DNA of 64,000 nt from Methylobacterium sp. 10 (GCF_000519085.1 NZ_KI912577.1:622501-686500); one strand, 5' to 3'; counted from the stretch's first letter, positions 7,636-16,500 are shown. Translations and numbers: made by a program. The notes: generated by a model not told the origin, from the sequence alone.

Positions 7636-8714
7636 CGGCCGAAACCATGGCGAAGGACGAACGGAGCGTTTCAGGCACACCGACGACGCGGCCCGGCGAC
7701 CCGGCCGGCGAAGGTCCGCCCGTCGCCCTGCCCGATGCGGGCGTTCCCGGCCTCGTGGCCTCGGGCGTCTACGCCGGCGGATGCCGGGTCGCGGACATTC
7801 GGATCGACGAGGCCGGGGATTGGGCGCGGCGCCCCGGCCACGTCGTCTGGATTGGCCTCTACCAGCCCTCGATGGAACTGCTCGTCGAAATACAGGAGCA
7901 GTTCGGACTGCACCGCCTCGCAATCGATGACGCTCGGCATGCCCACCAGCGTCCCAAGGTCGAGCGATACGGCGATTGCCTCTTCGTCGTGGTGCGCACG
8001 GCCCAGTTGGTCGATGGCCGTATCGCGCTCGGCGAGACCCAGATCTTCGTGGGTCAAGGCTTCGTCGTCACTGTCCGGCACGGGGCCTCGGCCTCCTACG
8101 CGCCCGTCCGCGAGAAAACCGAATCCTGCCCGAAGCAGCTTGCCCACGGCGAGGACTACATCCTCCATGCCGTCCTCGACTTCATCGTCGACAATTACCG
8201 ACCGGTGATGGAGACGGTCATGGCCGAGGTCGAGGCCATCGAGGACCGCATCCTTAAGCGCCAGTTGCTCCCGGCTGAGGTGGAAAGGTTGTACCTGCTG
8301 CGTCGCGACCTACTGCGCCTGCGGACGGCCGTGGTCCCGCTCGTCGAGGTCTGCCGCAAGCTCGAACACGACGACATGGTGGCTATTGACGAGGAGATGC
8401 AGCCACTGTTCCGGGACGTCTCCGACCACCTTCGAGGCGTGCAGGAGGAGATCGACACCCTGCGCGAGGTCCTTGCTTTCGCGTTCGAGGCGAGCCTGAT
8501 GCTCGGGCAGGCCCAGCAAACCAGCATCACGCGGCGGCTCGCGGCCTGGGCGGCCATCCTCGCGGTTCCCACCGCCATCGCCGGGATCTACGGCATGAAC
8601 TTCGAGGTCATGCCCGAGCTGAAGTGGCGCTACGGCTACTTCGTCGTGCTCGGTGGCATCGTCACGGCCTGCGCCGTACTGTACTGGCGGTTCCGGAAGA
8701 ACGGATGGCTTTAG
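7632..8714 (+). CDS. corA: CorA family divalent cation transporter
   Basis: A 360-residue inner-membrane channel for Mg2+ or Co2+. The large cytoplasmic funnel domain has the expected long helices (RPVMETVMAEVEAIEDRILK, LYLLRRDLLRLRTAVVPL). Two C-terminal membrane helices follow, with the signature YGMNF at the end of the first (AIAGIYGMNFEVMPEL) and the basic terminus RFRKNGWL. Length and motifs are complete. Magnesium is the usual substrate; the unusual operon partners (TAXI-type binding protein, DUF2934) suggest a specialised role. Confidence 0.92.
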   Translation: MTAETMAKDERSVSGTPTTRPGDPAGEGPPVALPDAGVPGLVASGVYAGGCRVADIRIDEAGDWARRPGHVVWIGLYQPSMELLVEIQEQFGLHRLAIDDARHAHQRPKVERYGDCLFVVVRTAQLVDGRIALGETQIFVGQGFVVTVRHGASASYAPVREKTESCPKQLAHGEDYILHAVLDFIVDNYRPVMETVMAEVEAIEDRILKRQLLPAEVERLYLLRRDLLRLRTAVVPLVEVCRKLEHDDMVAIDEEMQPLFRDVSDHLRGVQEEIDTLREVLAFAFEASLMLGQAQQTSITRRLAAWAAILAVPTAIAGIYGMNFEVMPELKWRYGYFVVLGGIVTACAVLYWRFRKNGWL

Positions 8715-8869
8715 CGATGCAGGCCCGGATTTATGGCCTGCATCTCCTCAATGGTTCGCGATGGTGCCCGATACGAGTGGCTACCAGGCGCTATGGGTGC
8801 AACTGCCAAGCCGCCGAAAGCGTTCTGGACCCCGCACCCTCAATTGGCCGGATGCTGGTAGGATCAATC

Positions 8870-9115
8870 ATGTCGATACGTTATGGGCTGGGCATCGTGC
8901 TCGCCACTTTCATGACGGGCGCTGCCTTGGCGGCTCCCATGTCACCCGAGGAGAAGGCTGTCCTGCAGCAGCAGTGTGCCGGGGACTTCACGACCTTTTG
9001 TGTCGGCCTGCCGCCGACCGACGGTCCCGAGACGCAAGCTTGTTTCCAGAAGAACATGTCCAAGCTGTCGCCCGGGTGCCAAGCAGCGATCAAGGCCTAC
9101 CAGAAAAAGGGCTGA
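8870..9115 (+). CDS. exported cysteine-rich-repeat protein
   Basis: An 81-residue protein starting at the ATG at 8870, with signal peptide MSIRYGLGIVLATFMTGAALA. The mature 60 residues hold four Cys in the order QQCAGDFTTFC, ETQACFQKN, LSPGCQAAI, matching the eukaryote-named Cys-rich (GLG1/FGFR) repeat that occurs singly in many proteobacterial periplasmic proteins. Probably two disulfides. Function unknown. Confidence 0.7.
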   Translation: MSIRYGLGIVLATFMTGAALAAPMSPEEKAVLQQQCAGDFTTFCVGLPPTDGPETQACFQKNMSKLSPGCQAAIKAYQKKG

Positions 9116-9532
9116 GGCTCGCCATAGCTTCTCTCCCTATGAGTGGGATGATTGGAACCGTACCGGCTTCAGGTCCGATCTGGACTGGAGCCGGTCGCGC
9201 ACTGGACCGTGTGGAGGACGAGGCGCTGACTTAGCAGAGCCCGTAGCGAGTGGGGTTTCGCTGTTTATGCCTGCGTCGCCGTCGTCCTGGGGGCCGCGGT
9301 AGTGCTGACGATTGGTCGGGCGACCGAACGGGCGTCCGGATGAATACAGTATAAGAGCCTCCGAATGTCCGATATTCTCGCCTGCACTTCATAAGTCAAC
9401 CGCAGCGGCGGCTTCCGCAGGTCTTAGCAGCACCGGTACATCCTGTTCTCCTTCACAGTGACCACAAAGGCCCGGCGACGCGCCTGAGTTCCATCCCATG
9501 GGCGAGACCATACGGACGGAAACTTTCCGCGG
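9116..9532. other. gene-free stretch with a possible pentapeptide frame
   Basis: No protein-like frame of useful length is seen. On the minus strand, 9424-9441 encodes MYRCC and stop, preceded at the right spacing by AAGGAG, a strong ribosome-binding site; an overlapping minus frame in the same place reads CGHC. Either could be a leader or a small protein, but neither is supported by a downstream gene. The rest holds nothing I can name. Confidence 0.3.
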
Positions 9533-9674
9533 TCAGCCTTCTTCGATGGGCCCGGGTGGCTGCGGAGCCGGCAGCTCGACGGGCGGATCGATCTCAGGTG
9601 TCTGCGGCTCGGGGGTAGGGTCGCCGATGGGCGGAAGCGGGTCGTCACCTGGGCGGGGGGGTGCCTGACTGCAT
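9533..9674 (-). pseudogene. short proline-rich protein gene, one-base frameshift
   Basis: Minus-strand ATG at 9672-9674, preceded by GAGAGGA, opens MQSGTPPPR and then a TGA. A run of seven C (G on the plus strand, about 9655-9661) follows the fifth codon. With six C the frame reads through to TGA at 9533 as a 46-residue acidic proline-rich peptide (RPGDDPLPPIGDPTPEPQTP, then EIDPPVELPAPQPPGPIEEG). The regular PPIGDP / EIDPPVELP pattern looks coding. So the gene carries a single extra base, real or a sequencing error. Confidence 0.5.
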
Positions 9675-9843
9675 GTGCCTTGTTCCTCTCCAACCGGCCG
9701 CGTCCAGGGCGCCGCCCGTGACTAACGTGCGGGGCCCGCGATGGTCCCGCCTCCGGCATCGTCACCTGGGCGAAGCGCCCCGTCTAACCGCCGCAATCTG
9801 CGAGCACCCAGGACACACTTCGTTAACCGTGGGCGTGTCGCTC

Positions 9844-11169
9844 ATGGCTTCTCACGGCTGGATCTGTTTGGTGGCGCTGGTGTTCGAATGGCTTGGTCGA
9901 TGTGCGGGCGCAGGGCTCGCCGTCTCGGTGCTGGTTTCCCTGGCGGCCTGTGCGGGGCGTCCGACCGGGGTGCTCCTGCCCATCGCTGATGTCGGGCGGA
10001 TTCCCGGCGCCTCGCGCGTCGACATGCTCGTGGCCACGACGCGGAAGTCCTCCGCCGACAGCGGAGTTCTGTTCTCGGGTGAGCGCGGCGACGCCGTCAC
10101 CTACACCGATTTGTCCGTATCCATTCCGCCTGATGCCATCCGGCAGCCAGGGTCGGTACAATGGCCGAAATCCGTGCCGGGAAACCCGGCAACCGACTTC
10201 GTCGCCCTGCGCGCAGATCCGGTCGAGCGCGCGAACGTCGCCGCCTGGACCAAGCGTCCTCTTCGTGGCGCCGCGAAACGGCACGTCCTCGTGTTCGTGC
10301 ACGGCTTCAACAACAAGTTCGCGGACGCGGTCTTCCGCTTCGCCCAGATCGTCCACGATTCCGGTGCCGAGGTCGCGCCGGTCCTGTTCACGTGGCCCTC
10401 GCGTGGCTCCGTGCTCGCCTATGGTTATGACCGGGAGAGCACCAACTTCTCCCGCAACGGACTTGAGACCCTTCTCCGGGATCTCGCCAAGGACCCGAAC
10501 GTCGGGGAGGTGACGGTCCTGGCCCATTCCATGGGCAACTGGCTCGCCCTGGAAAGCCTGCGCCAGATGGCCATACGCGACCGGCGCATCGCCCCCAAGA
10601 TCAGGAACGTCATCCTGGCAGCCCCGGACGTCGACATGGACTTGGCCCGCGCGGCCTTTCACGACATGGGCAAGGACCGCCCGCGCCTGACGCTGATGGT
10701 ATCGGGCGACGACCAAGCCCTGGCTGTCTCCCGGCTGGTCTGGGGCGATAGCGTACGGCTTGGGGCCATCGACCCGCGGGTCGAGCCCTACCGGTCCGAG
10801 TTGGAGCGTGAGAACGTTTCGGTCCTCAACCTGTCGTCGGTGAAGTCGGACGACCCCCTAAACCACGCCAAGTTCGCCTCGGGCGACGTGGTGGCGCTGC
10901 TCGGCAAGCGGCTCGCCGACGGCCAGCCGATCTCGGACGGTCAGATCGGCATCGGCGACCGTCTGGTAAGCACGGCGGCCGGCGCCGCATCGACAGTGGC
11001 GACCGGCGCGGCCCTCGCCGTCGCGGCCCCCGTGGCGCTGATCGACCCGCAGACGCGCGAGACCTATGGCGAGCATCTGTCGAACGTTGGGTCCGGGATC
11101 CAGGACACCGTCGGCTCGACGGCCGACCTTGCCTCGGCGCCTATGCGGGCGGTCACCGGCGGACGATGA
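9844..11169 (+). CDS. lipoprotein alpha/beta hydrolase (DUF900-type)
   Basis: The ATG at 9844 begins a lipoprotein signal ending in the lipobox LAAC (SVLVSLAACAGRP), giving 441 residues anchored to a membrane. The hydrolase core has HVLVFVHGFNNKFADAVF, the nucleophile motif VLAHSMGNW (Ser), the acid LAAPDVDMD and a late His (DPLNHAKF), as in DUF900 proteins. A Gly/Ala-rich hydrophobic segment (STAAGAASTVATGAALAVAA) near the C-terminus could insert in a membrane. Substrate unknown. A strong terminator follows at 11203. Confidence 0.8.
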   Translation: MASHGWICLVALVFEWLGRCAGAGLAVSVLVSLAACAGRPTGVLLPIADVGRIPGASRVDMLVATTRKSSADSGVLFSGERGDAVTYTDLSVSIPPDAIRQPGSVQWPKSVPGNPATDFVALRADPVERANVAAWTKRPLRGAAKRHVLVFVHGFNNKFADAVFRFAQIVHDSGAEVAPVLFTWPSRGSVLAYGYDRESTNFSRNGLETLLRDLAKDPNVGEVTVLAHSMGNWLALESLRQMAIRDRRIAPKIRNVILAAPDVDMDLARAAFHDMGKDRPRLTLMVSGDDQALAVSRLVWGDSVRLGAIDPRVEPYRSELERENVSVLNLSSVKSDDPLNHAKFASGDVVALLGKRLADGQPISDGQIGIGDRLVSTAAGAASTVATGAALAVAAPVALIDPQTRETYGEHLSNVGSGIQDTVGSTADLASAPMRAVTGGR

Positions 11170-11202
11170 TGGCCAACTCGCTCTATTGATCGACACGAGA
11201 AA

Positions 11203-11232
11203 GGCCGCCTTGGATACAGGGCGGCTTTTTTC
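11203..11232 (+). terminator. rho-independent terminator after the hydrolase gene
   Basis: GCCGCC at 11204-11209 pairs with GGCGGC at 11220-11225, immediately followed by six T. It lies 34 bases after the hydrolase stop. Confidence 0.85.
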
Positions 11233-11341
11233 TTCTCTATCCAGATCGGTGTTGGACCGTCGTCCACTACGGGAACCGTGAGACTGTACCTGATGGTCCC
11301 GGCCGGACGGTTCGCACGGCGACGGAGACGCGACGCTCCAA

Positions 11342-11443
11342 TCAGTGGCGGCGTGTCGGCGCCGAGGCACGGCCACCGAAGCGGCGGCTGACGTATGCGA
11401 TGACCTTCGGCAAGAGGAAGGCGGTGAGGAGCTTGCGGATCAT
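11342..11443 (-). CDS. 33-residue basic amphipathic peptide
   Basis: A short frame, MIRKLLTAFLLPKVIAYVSRRFGG plus a basic tail split here as MIRKLLTAFLLPKVIAYV then SRRFGGRASAPTRRH. It has one hydrophobic helix and a positive C-terminus. It follows the PhnA-like gene on the same strand by about 60 bases. No clear Shine-Dalgarno is seen, so the call is tentative. Confidence 0.4.
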   Translation of the reverse strand: MIRKLLTAFLLPKVIAYVSRRFGGRASAPTRRH

Positions 11444-11505
11444 TGTAATAGCCCTGGGTGAGAAGGTGCGGGCGGGGCCGACCCGAGCGGTCGACCCCCT
11501 TGGGA

Positions 11506-12426
11506 TTAGGCGCGACGGGTCTCGTAACGCTCGGTGAGGCCGACGGAGGCGATGGTACCCAGACGGCCGCCGAGGAAGCCGGCCAGGGCGCCGAGGATCA
11601 GGGCCAGCGCGCCGTAGAAGGCGCCCTGGGTGGCGGCGGACTTGGCTGCGACCGCGGCGGCCTCGGCCTTCTGCTTGGCGGTAGCGACGGTCTCTTCGTA
11701 CTGCTTCTTGTAGTCCTGGATCTGGGCCTTGGCCTGGTCGGCCGGGATGCCCTGGGCCTTGGCGAGGGCGTCGGCGGCACGGTTCTCGGCCTGGGCCTTC
11801 TGGGCCGGGTCACCCGTGAACAGTGCGCGGATCGCCGCCACCGCGGCATCCTTGGCCGCCTGCGGGTCCTGGCCGGCGGCTTGGTTGCGGACCGACTGCT
11901 CGATGCCGTCCAGGGGGGTCGTGATCTTGGACAGCGAGGGTGCCGCCGCCTGGGCCGCCGTCTGCACGGTGCCGCCAACGAGGGAACCGGCGCCGCCGAG
12001 GGTGCTGGTCACGCCCGAGAAGGCTCCGCCGATGAGGCCGCCGGCCGCCGAGGTCAGCAGGTAGAGGACCACGAGGGTGGTCACCGCCCAGGAGACCAGG
12101 CCGTGCAGTCCGGCGGCGGCCGTCACCGGCTTGCCCGAAAGGCGCCCGGCGATGAAACCACCTGCAAGAGCGGCTACGATGCCCGAGACGATGAACCAGA
12201 TACCGGCGCTGAGCGACAGGGTCGAGGCGGCCGGATTGTCGGCGGCGTTCGCTCCGACGCTGGACAGGCCGATGCCGACGCCGACCATGTTCAGGATGAC
12301 CTGGGTCACGAGGGCGGTGACGGCCCCAGCGAAGATGGCTCCCCAGGAAACCTGATTCAGGAGGACGGTGCGGGTATCGGCTGGGGCCGCGGCGGACGCG
12401 GTCGGAAGCATGGGGGAAGCGGACAC
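11506..12426 (-). CDS. PhnA-like membrane protein
   Basis: About 306 residues. A GTG at 12424-12426 is preceded by GGAG at good spacing and is preferred over the ATG five codons on. Membrane helices: WGAIFAGAVTALVTQVIL, GIWFIVSGIVAALAGGFIAG, LVSWAVTTLVVLYLL, and one at the C-terminus (GAFYGALALILGALAGFLGG). A long Ala/Lys/Gln-rich helical segment (AKAQAENRAADALAKAQG and on) lies between the third and fourth. Annotators call this family 'PhnA-like', but it has no zinc ribbon and no evident phosphonate link. It follows the CsbD-type gene, suggesting an envelope-stress operon. Confidence 0.7.
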   Translation of the reverse strand: MSASPMLPTASAAAPADTRTVLLNQVSWGAIFAGAVTALVTQVILNMVGVGIGLSSVGANAADNPAASTLSLSAGIWFIVSGIVAALAGGFIAGRLSGKPVTAAAGLHGLVSWAVTTLVVLYLLTSAAGGLIGGAFSGVTSTLGGAGSLVGGTVQTAAQAAAPSLSKITTPLDGIEQSVRNQAAGQDPQAAKDAAVAAIRALFTGDPAQKAQAENRAADALAKAQGIPADQAKAQIQDYKKQYEETVATAKQKAEAAAVAAKSAATQGAFYGALALILGALAGFLGGRLGTIASVGLTERYETRRA

Positions 12427-12472
12427 TGGGCTACTCCGGAACGTGGGTGGTCTTTGAACGAAAGCGAGGTCG

Positions 12473-12802
12473 TTAAAGCTTGGCGACGAGGAGACCGAGG
12501 CCGAAGCCGACGAGACCCGCGACCAGAAGGGAGGCGTGCGGCCACTCGGTGGAACGCTCATGAACCTCGTGAATCTGACGCTTGCTATGGTCGTAGGCGT
12601 CCTCGGCGTAGTCCGAGACCTCGTCGGCGACGTTCCGGACGACATCCTTGGCCTGTCCGTAGAGGTTCTCCGCAGTCCCCTGGGCCTCCCGGACACGGCC
12701 CTTGACCGAGTGCTCCCTGGAACCGACCAAGTCGCCGATGGCGGCCTCGGCCTTTCCCCCAAGATTGTTTGCGGCACCCGTGATGCGGCTCGTATCAACC
12801 AT
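12473..12802 (-). CDS. CsbD-like stress protein with C-terminal membrane anchor
   Basis: 109 residues from the ATG at 12802, which has GGAG seven bases upstream (the ATG four codons earlier lacks one). The first half is CsbD-like (NLGGKAEAAIGDLVGS, VKGRVREAQGTAENLYGQAK), a general-stress family; the second half (SDYAEDAYDHSKRQIHEV) and terminal helix SLLVAGLVGFGLGLLVAKL resemble the ribosome-associated ElaB/DUF883 layout. Followed 46 bases later by the PhnA-like gene. Confidence 0.8.
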   Translation of the reverse strand: MVDTSRITGAANNLGGKAEAAIGDLVGSREHSVKGRVREAQGTAENLYGQAKDVVRNVADEVSDYAEDAYDHSKRQIHEVHERSTEWPHASLLVAGLVGFGLGLLVAKL

Positions 12803-13115
12803 GACGCTCTCCAAGTTTTCTTAGTCGGATGGGGATGCGACGTCCCGCGAGTTGCTCAGCGGTTCCGGCATGACGGGTCGAAACCACGTCACCACGATGC
12901 GTCGGCAGCGCAGCACAAACGAGTTGTGCGCAATCTTGTTCCGGTCAAGCTCGTGATTTCTGGTACGTACGCACTATTAGCCTAAGCGTGTGCTGCCGCG
13001 ATTTCGCAGTTCGGTCGCAATGGCGGAACTGATTTCCCTGGACTTGCTTGGTCCCGACCAGGTTGCAGGCACAGATCGTGAGGCAACCTACCCTACACCC
13101 GAATGTTGTTCAGAG
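12803..13115. other. divergent intergenic region
   Basis: Separates the minus-strand CsbD gene from the plus-strand receiver gene, so it should hold both promoters. The stretch around 12900-12985 is less GC-rich than its surroundings. No clear operator was identified. Confidence 0.4.
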
Positions 13116-13490
13116 ATGCCGAAGAAACGTTCGCCTGAAACATCCCGGGTCCTCGTGGTCGAGGACGATGATCTCGTCCGGTTGTGCGCCGTCGAGATGC
13201 TTGAGGATGCCGGCTTCATCGTGGTCGAGGCACGCCATGCCGATGAGGCATGGTTCGTCCTTCATGAGCGCATGGATATCGGCGTGCTGTTCACAGACGT
13301 CGACATGCCAGGAACGATGGACGGTGTGGCGCTCGCCGAGCGTGTGAATGATCACTGGCCGGACATCCGACTGGTCCTGACTTCCGGGCGCCATCGGTTT
13401 GCGGACCGCGAGGTCCCCGACCACGGTCTATTCGTTCCGAAGCCATACAGCACGGATCAGGTCATTGAGGCCATTCGCAACGCCGATTAA
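13116..13490 (+). CDS. stand-alone response regulator receiver protein
   Basis: 124 residues from the ATG at 13116, consisting of one REC domain and no output domain. It has the acidic pocket VVEDDDL, the phosphoacceptor Asp in LFTDVDMPG, and the conserved Lys in FVPKPY. Single-domain regulators of this type are frequent next to blue-light or HWE kinases in Methylobacterium, but no kinase is adjacent here. It probably acts by protein contact with a partner encoded elsewhere. Confidence 0.85.
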   Translation: MPKKRSPETSRVLVVEDDDLVRLCAVEMLEDAGFIVVEARHADEAWFVLHERMDIGVLFTDVDMPGTMDGVALAERVNDHWPDIRLVLTSGRHRFADREVPDHGLFVPKPYSTDQVIEAIRNAD

Positions 13491-13839
13491 ACCCTCGCCT
13501 GCCCTTGTTGATCGGCATGGCACAACATGACTTTTTTGGCTTCGCGGACGCTGGATCGAACCGCTAGTATGATGTTCGCCACGGGCATCGCTCGAACCAG
13601 TAACGAACGCGGAGTTGAAGGGCCTACTAAGCCGATCAACAATGCGGTCTACCGTCCGGAGGCACCCAGTCGATCTCACAGACGGTGAAGTACGCGACAT
13701 CGGCCGGAAAGATGCGGATTACGTGATCACCATCAGCTTGGGCATGGCGTTTCTCGTGGACTTCGCGGCGCACGCCGACGGGGTCGCTCGCTTCATCTGA
13801 AAGGGGCTTGGCGGACCCTTCGCTCCGGGCGTCCGTTCA
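13491..13839. other. gene-poor stretch
   Basis: The only frame of note is plus 13615-13800 (contains DGEVRDIGRKDADYVITISL), which is weakly protein-like but lacks a convincing start or known relatives. I see no RNA gene, repeat or terminator. Confidence 0.3.
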
Positions 13840-14235
13840 TTATGTCTGCTTGTCATGAAGGGGGCGCGGCTTCCCCTCATCATCCAGCGCGACGCAGGTG
13901 AACACGTCTTTCGTCACCTTCTCCGGGTTGCTGCCGGTGCGGTCCCAGACCCAAACCTCGATCCTCACGGCCAAGGAGGTCTCGCCTTCTTCCTGGAAGG
14001 CGCAGTAGCAGCTCACCTCATCGCCCACTGTGATCGGCCGTAGAAAGGGCATCGCATCGATGCTCACCGTTGCCACGCGTCCCTGGGCCCGCTGAGCCAC
14101 GAAGGTGCCACCGGCAAGATCCATCTGCGACACTGTCCAACCGCCGAAGATCGCACCGCCTGCATTCGTGTCGCGCGGCATGGCGATGGTGCGCAGGTGC
14201 GGACCATGGGAGAGGCGTAGGATCGTGTCGCCCAT
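13840..14235 (-). CDS. acyl-CoA thioesterase, YciA type
   Basis: 131 residues from the ATG at 14235; upstream codons in the frame are not family-like. It is a single hotdog domain with TIAMPRDTNAGGAIFGGW (the active-site loop and helix), FLRPITVGDEVSCY and a C-terminal strand rich in VFTCVALD. Members hydrolyse acyl-CoA esters in the cytoplasm, often as hexamers. It lies 26 bases downstream of the broken HAD phosphatase gene on the same strand. Confidence 0.85.
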   Translation of the reverse strand: MGDTILRLSHGPHLRTIAMPRDTNAGGAIFGGWTVSQMDLAGGTFVAQRAQGRVATVSIDAMPFLRPITVGDEVSCYCAFQEEGETSLAVRIEVWVWDRTGSNPEKVTKDVFTCVALDDEGKPRPLHDKQT

Positions 14236-14261
14236 GACGGATGCTCCGCGAGCGCTAACAT

Positions 14262-14935
14262 TCAGGCCTGCGACCCGACAAGCGGGGAGGTCACGCACTG
14301 GGCCAGCAGGTCCGCCGGATCCCGGCAGGTGGCGATGCAGCCGGACTGCTTCATCTCATCCGCCGTCCAACCGCCGCTGAGCAGCCCAATCGTGCGTATG
14401 CCCGCCTTGCTGGCGGCCTCCGCATCGTAGGGCGTGTCGCCGACCACAATGGCGTCATCGACCTCGATTCCTTCGAGCCGCTTCAGGGCATCCAGGAAGA
14501 TGTCCGCGTTCGGCTTGCTTTCCTCGGCATCGTCGGAGGACGTCTCGGTGCTGATAAGGTCCTCGATGCCGGCGATCTTCTCATAAACCTTGAGCTCGTC
14601 TCCCTTGGCGGAAGAGGCCGACGCGAGCTTCTTCCCGTCGGCCAGCAAACGTTCGACGAACGCTCGGACCTGCGGCAAACCCTTGATCGTCGGCAGGTAG
14701 CGTTGCTTTAGGATTTTTGAGCGGTGCTTCTCCAGCACGTAGCCCTTCTCCACGATCTCGTCCTCGGACAGGAACACCGGGAGCAGAAGGTCGCCACCCT
14801 TGCTATTTACCTCCGAAGGTCTTCGAAGGGGCTGTCGTGGCCGAAGTCGCGGAAGGCGTCCTGCCAAGCCTGGGCGTGCTGGGGAACCGAGTCGATGAGC
14901 GTGCCATCGACGTCGAAGATCACTGCTGCGGGCAT
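14262..14935 (-). pseudogene. HAD superfamily phosphatase gene, single frameshift
   Basis: Two minus-strand frames together make one Cof/beta-PGM-like HAD hydrolase. The first, from the ATG at 14935, carries motif I (FDVDGTLIDSV) and cap residues ending AFRDFGHDSPFEDLRR then TAA at 14807-14809. The second resumes as SEVNSKGGDLLLPVFLSEDE and carries motif II (LASASS), the motif III Lys region (ESKPNADIF) and motif IV (VVGDTPYDAEAA). The frames join near 14815-14825 by the loss of one base. All catalytic motifs survive, so the lesion is recent or a sequencing error. Confidence 0.75.
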
Positions 14936-14982
14936 GAGACGCTTTTTTCCTCTACCCTTACGGAAGCGGTGGTTGGGGTCGC

Positions 14983-15558
14983 ATGTTTCGGTTCGAGGAC
15001 GCGACACAGCCACTGCGGCATGCCGGTGACGTGACGAGGCCGACGGTGAAGTTCGTTCGACACTCGTCCTCGGACCTGTCCGAGTCGTGGATGGGCCCCC
15101 CGTGGAAGACACGGCAGGGCCGGCAAGCGGAGTGGCGTAGCGAAGCGTGCAGGTTGTCGATCCACGCAGCGTTCCCACCCTCGGATTGCAATGATGCCAA
15201 GAGTGACCCTGATCCTGCAGCCCGGTCCCGCGGCCCTGACGGACGGCGTCGATGCGATCCTGAAGTCGCTCGGGCTCGGCTCCCTGAGGCCGTCCACCAG
15301 GGCCTGGCGGCTCGGCAGGCGACCGCGGGCCCATCGCCCTGGCGCCTCACCGATCGGCACCGCGCGCTTCTCCTCAAGGTCCCGGACGAGGGCTGGATCG
15401 AGGGCGCGCGTCTCGATGCGCGCTCGCTCGATGTCATGGTCCGACGCGGATGGATACAGCACGTGCATTCCGACCCGCTCGGCCGCCAGCGTCACGGCGG
15501 CTTCCAGCGAACGCACGCCGCCAGGGCCGCACTTGCCGCTGCGACGCCGCCACCCTGA
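14983..15558 (+). CDS. possible decayed gene; only the C-terminal third is protein-like
   Basis: This 576-base open frame fills most of the space between the HAD gene and the His-rich gene. Only its last 75 or so residues look coding (WRLTDRHRALLLKVPDEGW, LDARSLDVMVRRGWIQHV), resembling a small winged-helix-like unit. A frame at 15191 (MMPRVTLILQPGPAALTDGV) looks like a possible true start in a different frame, so a frameshift near 15290-15310 would join them. Function unknown. Confidence 0.25.
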   Translation: MFRFEDATQPLRHAGDVTRPTVKFVRHSSSDLSESWMGPPWKTRQGRQAEWRSEACRLSIHAAFPPSDCNDAKSDPDPAARSRGPDGRRRCDPEVARARLPEAVHQGLAARQATAGPSPWRLTDRHRALLLKVPDEGWIEGARLDARSLDVMVRRGWIQHVHSDPLGRQRHGGFQRTHAARAALAAATPPP

Positions 15559-15643
15559 CGGTCACGCACGGCCCGGGGGGATCGGCACCCGAATCGATCG
15601 GGATGCCCTGAAACGAAAAGGGGCCCCGAAGGACCCCTGACGA

Positions 15644-15904
15644 TCACATGCGGTGGTGGCGATGGCCGTGGCCATGCCGCATCATGCGCCCACGGTGATG
15701 GTGGTGGCGCATGCCGTGCCCCCCGTGATGGCGGTGGCGCATCCCATGCCCACGATGGCCGTGGCCGTCATGCATGCGGACGTCGACGATGCTCGTCGGG
15801 GCGTCGACGGCGCCGACCATGCCCGGGGTGGCCGAGGCGGGTGCCGCGATGCCGACGGCTCCAAGCGCGGCCAGAGCGGCGATTGCGAAAAGGGACTTCC
15901 TCAT
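15644..15904 (-). CDS. exported histidine-rich protein
   Basis: 86 residues with a clear signal peptide (MRKSLFAIAALAALGAVGIA, cleaved after ASA). The mature C-terminal half is dominated by His, Gly, Arg and Met (HDGHGHRGHGMRHRHH and similar), a composition that binds Ni, Zn or Cu. Its position in a region with a CzcA-type pump and a CDF exporter supports metal binding in the periplasm, but this is inference from composition. Confidence 0.7.
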   Translation of the reverse strand: MRKSLFAIAALAALGAVGIAAPASATPGMVGAVDAPTSIVDVRMHDGHGHRGHGMRHRHHGGHGMRHHHHRGRMMRHGHGHRHHRM

Positions 15905-16148
15905 AGGGGCTTCCTCGTTGGTTGTTGGTGGCCCTTGGCCAAGCGCCGGCGAAGACAGGCACCGTTGGCGCAGGGCGACCTCCAGGAACGGCCTTGCTCC
16001 CGATAGGGTTCCGATGGGAGGCCACCCCGCGCCTCGCCGTAGTCAACGAAAGATTATCCTCCGTACCGCCGCATCCTGGCTGACGGAACCGTAAAAACCA
16101 CTCCCGACGGACCCGCCCAGGGAATGGCGCTCTCCAACGGCTTGGGCC

Positions 16149-16397
16149 TCACCGGGCAGCGGTGCCCGCCGGTGGGTTGGAAGGGATGAGGTTCCTGTTC
16201 GCCCACGATGGATCGCCCTGCGTCCAGACTGCCGTGTGGAAGAGGCTGTGACAGAAGTAGACGCTGACCGGAATGCCCATGAGGGCGATCAGGAACGCAA
16301 GCCGGGCCGCCCTCAGGACATGCGGCCAGACCCGGCGTCGGCGACGCGTGCCCTTGCCACCCCAATCAGTGATGGTCCGTGCGGCCTTCTTACTCAT
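16149..16397 (-). CDS. small single-helix membrane protein
   Basis: 82 residues from the ATG at 16397 (MSKKAARTITDWGGKG). A basic cytosolic head (TRRRRRVWPHVLRAARLA) precedes one membrane helix (FLIALMGIPVSVYFCHSLF) and a short polar tail. No domain is recognised; the longer frame from 16568 adds non-protein-like sequence. Confidence 0.45.
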   Translation of the reverse strand: MSKKAARTITDWGGKGTRRRRRVWPHVLRAARLAFLIALMGIPVSVYFCHSLFHTAVWTQGDPSWANRNLIPSNPPAGTAAR

Positions 16398-16500
16398 CGA
16401 GGCGGAACATCGGGCGAGGCCGCAGCCCGGCCGTATCGAAGTCTGATGTGCGACGGTCCCGTCATGCGGTCGGAACGTCGTAAAGCGTTGGCGGAAGGCA

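Noticed and set aside
11458..12705. 415-codon plus-strand frame opposite the PhnA-like gene
   Set aside because: Gly-rich shadow; the minus strand has clear membrane helices and a ribosome site.
13615..13800. 61-codon plus-strand frame
   Set aside because: Weakly protein-like, no ribosome site, no recognised relatives.
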